The position numbers and the translations under genes are program-made. Of a stretch of 5,294 nt of DNA, positions 1 through 5,294 are shown in pieces; the stretch's first letter is position 1; each line of letters opens with the position of its first letter. The notes beneath the pieces were generated by a model, which made no database searches, was not told the origin of the DNA, and was given only the letters and a program-made list of their open reading frames with translations. The stretch is from NCBI GenBank assembly GCA_903864455.1, contig CAIPFW010000013.1, positions 1-5,294 of the forward strand, in the 5' to 3' direction. The stretch is from an uncultured Anaplasmataceae bacterium (GTDB taxonomy: Bacteria > Pseudomonadota > Alphaproteobacteria > Rickettsiales > CAIPFW01).

Positions 1-975
1 ACAATTATTTTTTTCACATCGGTGGCTTTAGGTGGAGCATTTTTTAATTTTTTACAATACAAAAATCATTACACCGAATCTCGCATAATCACAATCGAAA
101 AAGGCGACTCTATCGAGGCAATTGCAGAAAAATTTTCATCTGCAGAAATTACTCCAAGCAAAACATCGACAAAAATTGCTTTAAAAATTATCGATAAATA
201 TAGGTCGATTCAATATGGGGAGTATGAGGTGCGACCTCAAGAGAAGTTAATTAATGTTATAAAATCTATGATAAATGGCAAGTCATATCTCAGAAAAATT
301 CAAATTCCGAGCGGTCTTACGAATGATGATATTTTCAAAATTATAGATAAAGCTGAGAAATTGAATGGCGATTACGACAAATCGTCGATACTCGAAGGCA
401 TGTTGTTCCCCGACACATATGTATATAAAGCTGGGGATAGCAAGCAAAAATTAGTAAATTATATGAGAGATACAACGATTAAGAATTTAAAGAAAGAATG
501 GGCACGAAAAGATGAAAATTTGCCATATAAATCGATATATGATGCTTTGATAATTGCTTCAATAGTCGAAAAAGAAGCTTCGAGTGAGGATGATAAAAGA
601 AAGGTCGCTTCTGTATTTTTAAATAGAATAAAAAATATGCAAAAATTGCAATCTGACCCAACGGTTCAATATGGCGTCGATTTGTTTTTCGGAAAAAAAG
701 TAAATCTCAGTCGCTCTCACTTCTTGCAACGCTACCCATATAGCACGTATTATGTTTTTGGTTTGCCTGCGACGGCGATTTCTAATCCTTCTTTATCATC
801 TATAAAAGCCGTTTTACATCCCGACACGACGAATTATAATTATTTTATTTCGATGCCAAATAGTACAAAATTATTTTTTGCCAAGACTTACAAAGAGCAT
901 TTGAACTATGTCGCACAATTATATCGCATGAGAAAAGAAATGAATTATCGGGATAATCATGCAAATAAGAATTGA
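1..975 (+). CDS. mltG: Endolytic murein transglycosylase MltG (YceG-like), 5' end outside the window
   Basis: MltG is an inner-membrane lytic transglycosylase that cuts nascent glycan strands and is thought to set their length. The frame is open from base 1 and begins inside a hydrophobic stretch (TIIFFTSVALGGAFFNFL), the end of the N-terminal membrane anchor. GTG at 22 is therefore probably an internal Val and the true start lies upstream. Counting residues from that GTG, a LysM-like segment (ITIEKGDSIEAIAEKF) lies at 23-38. The family signature EGMLFPDTY is at 125-133. The catalytic region is IIASIVEKEAS at 177-187, with the catalytic Glu in VEKEA, followed by VASVFLNR and QSDPTVQYG (210-218). 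The C-terminal GLP...NP block, usually GLPPTPIANPG, reads GLPATAISNPS at 248-257. The C-terminus looks intact and ends with TGA at 973-975. No catalytic residue appears lost. The gene precedes the R-M operon by 104 bp and shares the TCG-rich usage of gatB and ruvX. Family assignment is very secure. Confidence 0.95.
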   Translation, partial: TIIFFTSVALGGAFFNFLQYKNHYTESRIITIEKGDSIEAIAEKFSSAEITPSKTSTKIALKIIDKYRSIQYGEYEVRPQEKLINVIKSMINGKSYLRKIQIPSGLTNDDIFKIIDKAEKLNGDYDKSSILEGMLFPDTYVYKAGDSKQKLVNYMRDTTIKNLKKEWARKDENLPYKSIYDALIIASIVEKEASSEDDKRKVASVFLNRIKNMQKLQSDPTVQYGVDLFFGKKVNLSRSHFLQRYPYSTYYVFGLPATAISNPSLSSIKAVLHPDTTNYNYFISMPNSTKLFFAKTYKEHLNYVAQLYRMRKEMNYRDNHANKN

Positions 976-1029
976 ATCATCGATTATTATTTGATTTGAA
1001 TTGTTCGTTTTATTTTTTACGCATTTTAT

Positions 1030-1035
1030 TATAAT
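1030..1035 (+). promoter_or_regulatory. Possible -10 box for the R-M operon
   Basis: A perfect TATAAT lies 44 bp upstream of the methyltransferase ATG in a very AT-rich 104-bp gap. No good -35 box is found at 16-18 bp spacing, and there is no TG extension. In DNA this AT-rich a TATAAT can occur by chance, so this is only a candidate. No gene for a controller (C) protein and no clear operator repeat is visible in the gap. If the cassette is regulated, it is not by the usual C-protein arrangement within this window. Confidence 0.3.
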
Positions 1036-1079
1036 ATTATTAAGTAAATTATCACAAATTAAACATTTTAAAAATAGAT

Positions 1080-2063
1080 ATGCAGAAAACATTGAAAACT
1101 TTTTTTGATTTTTGTTCTGGAATTGGTTCTGCTCATTTAGCTTTCAAAAATTTAGATTTAAAGTGCGTTGGCTATAGCGAAATTGATGAGAAAGCTATAA
1201 AAACATATGAATTATTTTATGGCACAGAATATAAAAATTACGGAAATCTCATGAAAATCAACCCAGAGAATTTAAATGATTTTGATATTCTTGTAGCTGG
1301 ATTTCCTTGTCAGGCATTTTCTATTTTAGGTTATAGAAAAGGCTTTGATGACGATAGGGGAAAGATTATTCATGGATTGTCTAGAATTATTGAAATAAAA
1401 AAACCAAAAGCTTTTTTACTAGAAAATGTCAAAGGTTTGTTATCTATAAATAATGGAAATACAATGCAATCTATTTTAGAAATTTTAAAAAATTGCGGTT
1501 ATCAAGTTTTTTATAAAGTTTTAAAAAGTTCTGATTTCGGTATACCGCAAAAACGGGAAAGAATTTATTTTGTTGGGATAAGAAACGATTTGTATGAAAA
1601 AGATAAGCAATTTGAATTTCCAGAAAAAGAAAATAATAAGTTATCAACTTTAAAGGATTTTCTTGTAGAAGAAAGCGATGAATTTATTGTAAGTGGAGCT
1701 CAATATGATGTTTTTTTAAAGTATTTGAATAATAAATATAATGTTGGTAAATATCATATTGATGATCTGTTGAAATTAGAATATTTGGTGATTGATGGCA
1801 GACAGAGTGATTTAAGGATTTATCGTGATTGCATACCAACATTAAGAACGGGTAGGCAAGGTATTATGTATATTAAAAATAGAAAATTAAGAAAAATATC
1901 TGGCTTAGAAGCATTATTATTGCAAGGGTTTAATATTGAGCTTGCGAGAAAAGCACAAGAAAACATTCCTAAAACGATGATTTTGAGTCAAGCTGGTAAC
2001 GCTATGACTGTTGATGTAATGGAGAAAATTGGCAAATGTATTTTAGATTATATGCATGGATAA
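1080..2063 (+). CDS. Type II DNA (cytosine-5)-methyltransferase, probably GCGC-specific
   Basis: This enzyme transfers a methyl group from S-adenosylmethionine to C5 of cytosine in a short DNA site and protects host DNA from the partner endonuclease. The 327-aa protein, the same length as M.HhaI, shows the C5-methyltransferase motifs in canonical order. Motif I is FDFCSGIGSAHLAF (9-22), with Ser where a second Gly is common. Motif IV is GFPCQAFS (74-81), with nucleophile Cys77. Motif VI is ENV (Glu115). Motif VIII is QKRER (157-161). A target-recognition region spans about 170-270. Motif IX is RKISGLEALLLQGF (271-284), and motif X is QAGNAMTVDV (304-313). All catalytic residues are present, so it should be active. 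ATG 1080 places motif I near the N-terminus as expected; no Shine-Dalgarno site is seen. Its last 8 bp overlap the endonuclease start, implying coupled translation. Specificity is inferred from the partner, not read from the recognition domain. Base usage differs from the flanking genes. Confidence 0.95.
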   Translation: MQKTLKTFFDFCSGIGSAHLAFKNLDLKCVGYSEIDEKAIKTYELFYGTEYKNYGNLMKINPENLNDFDILVAGFPCQAFSILGYRKGFDDDRGKIIHGLSRIIEIKKPKAFLLENVKGLLSINNGNTMQSILEILKNCGYQVFYKVLKSSDFGIPQKRERIYFVGIRNDLYEKDKQFEFPEKENNKLSTLKDFLVEESDEFIVSGAQYDVFLKYLNNKYNVGKYHIDDLLKLEYLVIDGRQSDLRIYRDCIPTLRTGRQGIMYIKNRKLRKISGLEALLLQGFNIELARKAQENIPKTMILSQAGNAMTVDVMEKIGKCILDYMHG

Positions 2064-2802
2064 TATAAAAAGCATAGGTTCAAAAACTGCTAAAAACGGA
2101 TTCAAAAATGAAAAAGATGTAATTGATAAATTTAATAATTGGCAACAAGATGAAATAGCAAAAGAATGGCTAAAAATTATGGGTTATGATTTGAATAAGA
2201 TTGAATTTGTGAAAGCAGAAAAAATAAAAGGAAATTTTAAAGCTGATATTCAAATAAAAGTTGAAATAAAATATAAAATACTATCAGATGTTCAGAATTT
2301 GCAAGTTAAGTTGATTTCAAATGACAATGGTTTTAATCAAATCGATAAAAGATGGGTTGATAAATATACTGAATTATGGACTATTCCAGAAGATATTGTT
2401 AAAATGTTAAAATATTATACTGGAGAGTGCTTACCTTATAAAAAATCAAGAGATAATAGAAGAATGTTCATTGATGAACTTATAAAACAAGATCAAGAAA
2501 AAATTTTAGATTTTTTTAGAAAAAATAAAATTCTGATAATCACGGATATTATTAAAGGACGTGGAGAATTTTCAGCTGAGTGGTTTCTTGTGATTCAAAA
2601 AACAAATAATGATATTGCAAAATGGGCTTTAAAGAATATAAATTTTTGTTTGAATTTATTTTCAGATGGAGATGTGGAAATTACAAAAAAAGGTAATATT
2701 AAAATTGGCAAAATAACCGTACAAAGAAAAGGTGGGGACGGTGGAAAAAAGACGGCACAAATGTTGCAATTTAAAATCAATCCTTCAATAATTTTTGATT
2801 GA
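2056..2802 (+). CDS. hinP1IR: Type II restriction endonuclease, HinP1I family (G^CGC)
   Basis: R.HinP1I cleaves unmethylated GCGC leaving 5'-CG overhangs. This 248-aa protein matches R.HinP1I (247 aa, compared from memory) over its whole length. Shared blocks are GSKTAKxGFKNEKD (8-21), QVKLxSNxxGFNQIDK (83-98), RGxFxAEWxLVxQK (169-182), QRKGGD (223-228) and LQFKIxP (237-243). The catalytic pattern of HinP1I, Asp62-x18-Gln81-x-Lys83, is kept as Asp64, Gln83 and Lys85. The Ser before the catalytic Asp in HinP1I is Ala63 here. The fold is PD-(D/E)xK-like with Gln replacing the usual acidic residue. ATG 2056 gives an N-terminus within one residue of HinP1I and lies within the methyltransferase gene, 8 bp before its end, so translation is probably coupled and the methyltransferase is made first. 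The gene is extremely AT-rich (some 60-base stretches are under 15% G+C) and nearly free of TCG. It appears intact. The family call is secure; the exact site is inferred from family membership. Confidence 0.93.
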   Translation: MDNIKSIGSKTAKNGFKNEKDVIDKFNNWQQDEIAKEWLKIMGYDLNKIEFVKAEKIKGNFKADIQIKVEIKYKILSDVQNLQVKLISNDNGFNQIDKRWVDKYTELWTIPEDIVKMLKYYTGECLPYKKSRDNRRMFIDELIKQDQEKILDFFRKNKILIITDIIKGRGEFSAEWFLVIQKTNNDIAKWALKNINFCLNLFSDGDVEITKKGNIKIGKITVQRKGGDGGKKTAQMLQFKINPSIIFD

Positions 2803-2821
2803 TTTGTCGTTAAATCATTTT
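2800..2821 (+). terminator. Weak stem-loop after the endonuclease stop
   Basis: TGATTT (2800-2805, starting at the stop codon) can pair with AAATCA (2812-2817) across a six-base loop, and TTTT follows. The stem has only one G-C pair, so stability is poor and chance is a real possibility. It sits in the 65-bp gap between two convergent genes, where a terminator would be expected. I see no better hairpin in the gap for either strand. Confidence 0.25.
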
Positions 2822-2867
2822 ATAACATCAAGTCAACGAAGCAACAAGTTATTGAAATCGCAAAAGC

Positions 2868-4322
2868 CTAACTCAATTTTTTCTTCAAAATCTCATTTAT
2901 CATTGCGGGATTTGCTTTGCCTCGACTTTTTTTCATCACCTCTCCAACAAAAAAACCAAAAAGCTTCACTTCACCATTTGTATATTTTGTAACCTGAATT
3001 TCATTCGCACTTAACACTTCGTCGACTAATTTCTCAATCGCTGAATTATCAGAAATTTGCCCTAAGCCCTCTTTTTCTATAATTTTTTTTGGAGATAATG
3101 AGGAATCTTCAAACATTTTATCCAAAACGGATTTTCCTGCTGAGCCACTAATTTCCTTATTTTCAATGCATTGCAATAACTCTGCAAAATGCTCTGTAGA
3201 AATTTGACACTCTTTGAAAGAATGAATTCCTTTTTTCGTCATTCGAGATGTAAGCTCACTATTCACCCAATTCGCCGATAATTTTGGGTCGATTTTATAA
3301 GTCAAAACTTCTTCAAAATAATTTCCCATATCAACATCATTCACTAAATTATGCACAGCCTCATGATTCAGTCCATAATCTATATATTCTTTTTTTCTCG
3401 CATCTGGTAATTTTGGCAAATTTTTTCTTAATTTTTCGATATACTCGTCAGTCAAATCAACTGGCAATAAATCAGGATCTGGGAAATATCTATAATCGTT
3501 GGCATCCTCTTTATTTCTTAATTTTTTTGTTTCTTGTTTATCGGCATCAAAAAGCCTTGTTTGACTCTCAATTTTTCCTCCGTTTTCGAGAATTTCGATT
3601 TGCCTGTTGATTTCATATTCAATCGCATTATATATATTACTTGTCGAATTGAGATTTTTTATTTCGCATCGAGTTCCTAATTTATCACCAACTTTTCTCA
3701 CTGAGACGTTTGCATCGCATCGCAAATTCCCCTTCTCCATGTTTCCGTCGCACGTTCCAACATACTGCATTATCAGCTGAAGTTTTTTTATATACAAAAT
3801 CGCTTCTTCTGGCGATGAAATATCTGGGTCAGATACTATTTCCATCAGCCCAACACCTGCTCTATTCAAATCTATCAAAGTATTTTTTGGATCCAAATCG
3901 TGAATCGATTTTCCTGCATCTTGCTCTACGTGAATCCTTTCAATATTAATATTCTTTTCCTCCCCATTCTCTAACTCTATCGTTAAAACACCACGACCAA
4001 CGGTTGGATAATAGAATTGAGAAATTTGATATCCATTTGGCAAATCAGGATAAAAATAATGCTTTCTGTCAAAAACTGAATGTTTGTTTATCTCTGCATT
4101 AATTGCTAAACCTGTTTTTACTGCTTGCTCAATGCAGTATTTGTTTAAAACGGGCAATGTTCCGGGAGTTGAAGCATCAAATAATGCAACATTTGTATTC
4201 GCCTCTTCACCAAATTTTGTTGATGCTGAGGAGAATAGTTTTGATTGCGAGTGTATTTGAGCGTGAATTTCAAGTCCGATAACGGCTTCCCAATCTTTTT
4301 TTTGGCCGAATAATATATTCAT
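2868..4322 (-). CDS. gatB: Aspartyl/glutamyl-tRNA(Asn/Gln) amidotransferase subunit B
   Basis: GatB is the tRNA-binding kinase/transamidase subunit of cytoplasmic GatCAB. The complex converts Glu-tRNA(Gln), and in many species Asp-tRNA(Asn), to the amidated forms using ammonia supplied by GatA. The 484-aa length is normal for the family. Visible motifs are WEAVIGLEIHAQ (11-22, with metal-site Glu18 and His20), FDRKHYFYPDLPNGYQISQ (84-102), HVEQDAGKS (131-139), the GatB signature LIDLNRAGVGLMEIVS (149-164), RCDANVSVR (201-209) and DYRYFPDPDLLP (276-287). A helical tail domain ends with FGFFVGEVMKKSRGKANP (455-472), followed by INEIL. All expected blocks are present and the gene looks intact. 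The ATG at 4322-4320 puts the GLEIH motif at residue 16, as usual; no clear Shine-Dalgarno site precedes it. gatA and gatC are not in this window, so the usual gatCAB operon is broken up. It is transcribed divergently from ruvX and convergently with the R-M operon. Confidence 0.97.
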   Translation of the reverse strand: MNILFGQKKDWEAVIGLEIHAQIHSQSKLFSSASTKFGEEANTNVALFDASTPGTLPVLNKYCIEQAVKTGLAINAEINKHSVFDRKHYFYPDLPNGYQISQFYYPTVGRGVLTIELENGEEKNINIERIHVEQDAGKSIHDLDPKNTLIDLNRAGVGLMEIVSDPDISSPEEAILYIKKLQLIMQYVGTCDGNMEKGNLRCDANVSVRKVGDKLGTRCEIKNLNSTSNIYNAIEYEINRQIEILENGGKIESQTRLFDADKQETKKLRNKEDANDYRYFPDPDLLPVDLTDEYIEKLRKNLPKLPDARKKEYIDYGLNHEAVHNLVNDVDMGNYFEEVLTYKIDPKLSANWVNSELTSRMTKKGIHSFKECQISTEHFAELLQCIENKEISGSAGKSVLDKMFEDSSLSPKKIIEKEGLGQISDNSAIEKLVDEVLSANEIQVTKYTNGEVKLFGFFVGEVMKKSRGKANPAMINEILKKKLS

Positions 4323-4359
4323 ATGTCGATAAGATAGTAAAAATTGTCATTTAATAATT

Positions 4360-4368
4360 AATATATCA
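4360..4368 (-). promoter_or_regulatory. Extended -10 promoter element, gatB
   Basis: Reading the minus strand, TGATATATT is an extended -10 (TGnTATATT) lying about 38 bp before the gatB ATG. This would give a leader of roughly 30 nt. No good -35 hexamer is seen at normal spacing, which an extended -10 can tolerate. The position in a divergent intergenic region supports it, but AT-richness raises the chance of a fortuitous match. Confidence 0.4.
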
Positions 4369-4383
4369 GATTTTTCTTTCATT

Positions 4384-4392
4384 TGATATAAT
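4384..4392 (+). promoter_or_regulatory. Extended -10 promoter element, ruvX
   Basis: TGATATAAT is a perfect extended -10 (TGnTATAAT). Transcription would be expected to begin near 4399. That makes the in-frame TTG at 4400 an unlikely translation start and favours the ATG at 4472, with a leader of about 70 nt. The -35 region is weak. The element lies 15 bp upstream of the minus-strand gatB element on that strand, so the two promoters would be divergent and closely packed. Confidence 0.45.
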
Positions 4393-4471
4393 TTTTTTAT
4401 TGAATTGCGATAGCTGTGAGATTATTATCGTTTTTATATCACTCAATTACTCCACATCAAAAAATATCAAA

Positions 4472-4945
4472 ATGATAAACGAGTCAGACTTTTCAATCGA
4501 GATTTTTATGAAAAAAATTTCACATATAAAAGGTAAAATTTTATCCATAGACTTTGGAACAAAAAAAATTGGTTTAGCGATGACTGATATGAATCGCTCA
4601 ATGGCTTTTCCTTTTGAAATTTATATCAGAAAGAATCTGGACTTTGATATCAAATATTTTTTAAATTTAATCACGGAGCATAAAATCGTCGGGATTATCA
4701 TTGGAGTAGCACTCATAGATGATAAATTTCTTGGAAATAAAAAATTATTTTTTCTAATCGAGCAATTTTTGAATAAAATTCTTGAACATAAAAACCTTCC
4801 ATATTTATTTTATAATGAAGAATACTCGAGTCATATTTCGAATGAAAATCTTTATGAGATTGGTTTAAATAAAAATCAAATTGCTCGACAAGAAGACAAA
4901 ATCGTCGCAACAAATTTTTTGAAAGAAGTGTTTGATATAGAGTGA
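4472..4945 (+). CDS. ruvX: RuvX/YqgF family Holliday-junction resolvase-like protein
   Basis: YqgF/RuvX is an RNase H-fold nuclease linked to 5'-end maturation of 16S rRNA; the Holliday-junction resolvase role is predicted or partly shown. From ATG 4472 it is 157 aa. The nucleotide-fold start SIDFGTKKIGLAMTD (25-39) carries catalytic Asp27. A hydrophobic strand, IVGIIIG (72-78), follows. The usual DER(L)T(T/S) block reads NEEYSS (115-120), keeping the Glu (116) but not the flanking Asp and Arg. The C-terminal Asp survives as Asp142 in QEDKIVATNFL. The conserved GLP motif after the second strand is GVALIDD here. The three acidic residues thus appear kept in a diverged frame. The frame is open to a TTG at 4400, but residues before ATG 4472 do not resemble the family and would coincide with the predicted transcription start. 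ATG 4508, preceded by a weak CGAG, is an alternative giving 145 aa. The about 20-aa extension before SIDFG resembles Rickettsia RuvX as I recall it. Confidence 0.87.
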   Translation: MINESDFSIEIFMKKISHIKGKILSIDFGTKKIGLAMTDMNRSMAFPFEIYIRKNLDFDIKYFLNLITEHKIVGIIIGVALIDDKFLGNKKLFFLIEQFLNKILEHKNLPYLFYNEEYSSHISNENLYEIGLNKNQIARQEDKIVATNFLKEVFDIE

Positions 4946-4962
4946 CTTTATTTTACTTATAA

Positions 4963-5125
4963 AACCCATTGCGTTTATTTTGCGCTTAAAATTCAACAAC
5001 CATGCGAAAATAAATCGCGTTTAAATCGCTTTATAGAAGGAAATCAAGCTAAGTTTGAAGTTTTTGTCGTCCGAAAATAGACGAAAATATTGAATTTTGA
5101 AGGTTTAAAAGAAATGCAATGGGTT
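4963..5125. repeat. 163-bp element with 34-36 bp imperfect terminal inverted repeats (MITE-like or long hairpin)
   Basis: The ends are inverted copies of each other. The left 14 bases (4963-4976, beginning AACCCATTGC) match the complement of 5112-5125 (ending GCAATGGGTT) at 13 of 14 positions; the one mismatch would be a G-U pair in RNA. Further in, TTTT (4978-4981) pairs with AAAA (5107-5110), and CTT plus AAAATTCAA (4985-4996) pairs with TTGAATTTT plus AAG (5090-5102) with one bulged base. By hand the terminal repeats agree at about 29 of 36 columns. The interior has a direct repeat TAAATCGC (5011-5018 and 5022-5029) and a local hairpin (5061-5068 with 5080-5087). I see no coding frame in it. 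It sits between the convergent ends of ruvX and the right-edge ORF. It could be a miniature inverted-repeat transposable element, a palindromic repeat family, or a large bidirectional terminator. No target-site duplication is clear. Confidence 0.6.
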
Positions 5126-5158
5126 CATAGATTTTCCCACTCTTTGCGCTTTCTTTTA

Positions 5159-5293
5159 TCAGATGTTTTTATTTTGAGATTGAGCGTTACTACATTTTTC
5201 AAAAACAAATTTTGTCGCAAAGCCTGCTATAACAGCAGCTACAAGAGATATTCCCACAATAGATAAATATAGTAGTGCTTTTTTAGCAATCAC
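5159..5293 (-). CDS. Small single-span membrane protein or C-terminal fragment, at the window edge
   Basis: On the minus strand a frame runs in from the right edge and stops with TGA at 5161-5159. The 44 visible residues begin (V/M)IAKKALLYLSIVGISLV, continue AAVIAGFATKFVFEK and end in a polar tail CSNAQSQNKNI. This is a convincing membrane helix of about 20 residues (roughly 6-26) with Lys residues on both sides and a short hydrophilic end. GTG at 5293-5291 could be the start, giving a complete 44-aa protein, or an internal Val of a longer one. The window does not decide this. The Cys after the helix is not in a lipobox context. I recognise no family. It converges on ruvX across the inverted-repeat element. 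Confidence 0.5.
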   Translation of the reverse strand: MIAKKALLYLSIVGISLVAAVIAGFATKFVFEKCSNAQSQNKNI

Positions 5294-5294
5294 A

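Noticed and set aside
479..661. Minus-strand frame inside mltG, with similar ones inside the endonuclease (2595-2780) and ruvX (4713-4913)
   Set aside because: Each lies wholly opposite a conserved gene and has no independent support; hydrophobic runs arise from the complement of Lys/Asn-rich codons.
976..1079. A C-protein gene, toxin-antitoxin pair or operator upstream of the methyltransferase
   Set aside because: The 104-bp gap has no coding frame and no clear repeat; nothing supports a regulator here.
2822..2852. ATAAC...GTTAT pairing as a gatB terminator
   Set aside because: It has only five pairs around a 21-base loop with no U-tract on the gatB strand; not distinguishable from chance.
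2795..2992. Small plus-strand frame across the endonuclease-gatB junction
   Set aside because: It overlaps the ends of two real convergent genes, its translation resembles nothing, and it has no start signals.
3284..3949. Open frames on the plus strand opposite gatB (3284-3610 and 3710-3949)
   Set aside because: They are antisense to a fully intact, well-conserved gatB and have low-complexity, unrecognisable translations.
4400..4471. N-terminal extension of ruvX from a TTG start
   Set aside because: The extra 24 residues do not resemble the family, and the predicted promoter places the transcription start at about this base. ATG 4472 gives a normal-length protein.
5142..5222. CTTTGCG (5142-5148) and CGCAAAG (5216-5222) inverted repeat
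   Set aside because: Seven bases separated by 67 bp, one arm inside the edge ORF; likely chance.
1..5294. tRNA, rRNA, CRISPR array, riboswitch or transposase gene
   Set aside because: No cloverleaf, spaced repeats, known leader motif or transposase coding sequence could be recognised on either strand.

Overview
This is an AT-rich bacterial window (about 30% G+C by eye). It carries three housekeeping genes, one compact restriction-modification (R-M) operon, a repeat-like intergenic element and the edge of a small membrane-protein gene. The GatB and RuvX sequences read like those of Alphaproteobacteria. GatB motifs such as VFDRKHYFYPDLPNGYQISQ resemble Rickettsiales-type reduced genomes, but that placement is from memory of the families and is only moderately secure. 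The genes are ordinary bacterial ones with few recognisable Shine-Dalgarno sites.

Layout. Bases 1-975 (+) hold mltG, cut off by the left edge, encoding a membrane-anchored endolytic peptidoglycan transglycosylase. Bases 1080-2802 (+) are a two-gene Type II R-M operon: a C5-cytosine methyltransferase, then an endonuclease whose start lies inside the end of the methyltransferase gene. The endonuclease is recognisably of the HinP1I family (G^CGC) and keeps its D-x18-Q-x-K catalytic pattern. Bases 2868-4322 (-) are gatB, convergent with the R-M operon. A short divergent promoter region follows, with one extended -10 element on each strand, and then ruvX (4472-4945, +). Bases 4963-5125 are bounded by imperfect 34-36 bp terminal inverted repeats (MITE-like, or a large bidirectional hairpin). 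At the right edge (5159-5293, -) is a short reading frame with one membrane segment, probably incomplete.

How the parts fit. The housekeeping genes do unrelated jobs (cell-wall strand release, tRNA-dependent amidation, 16S rRNA maturation), as is common in scattered reduced genomes. The R-M pair is a self-contained cassette inserted between mltG and gatB. By hand count its base usage differs sharply from all three resident genes: the trinucleotide TCG occurs about 3 times in 1723 bp of the cassette, against about 2 per 100 bp in mltG, gatB and ruvX. That is the strongest sign of recent horizontal acquisition here. I see no wholly new system. The points worth a second look are the foreign R-M cassette and its edges, the inverted-repeat element, a diverged RuvX, and the small edge ORF.
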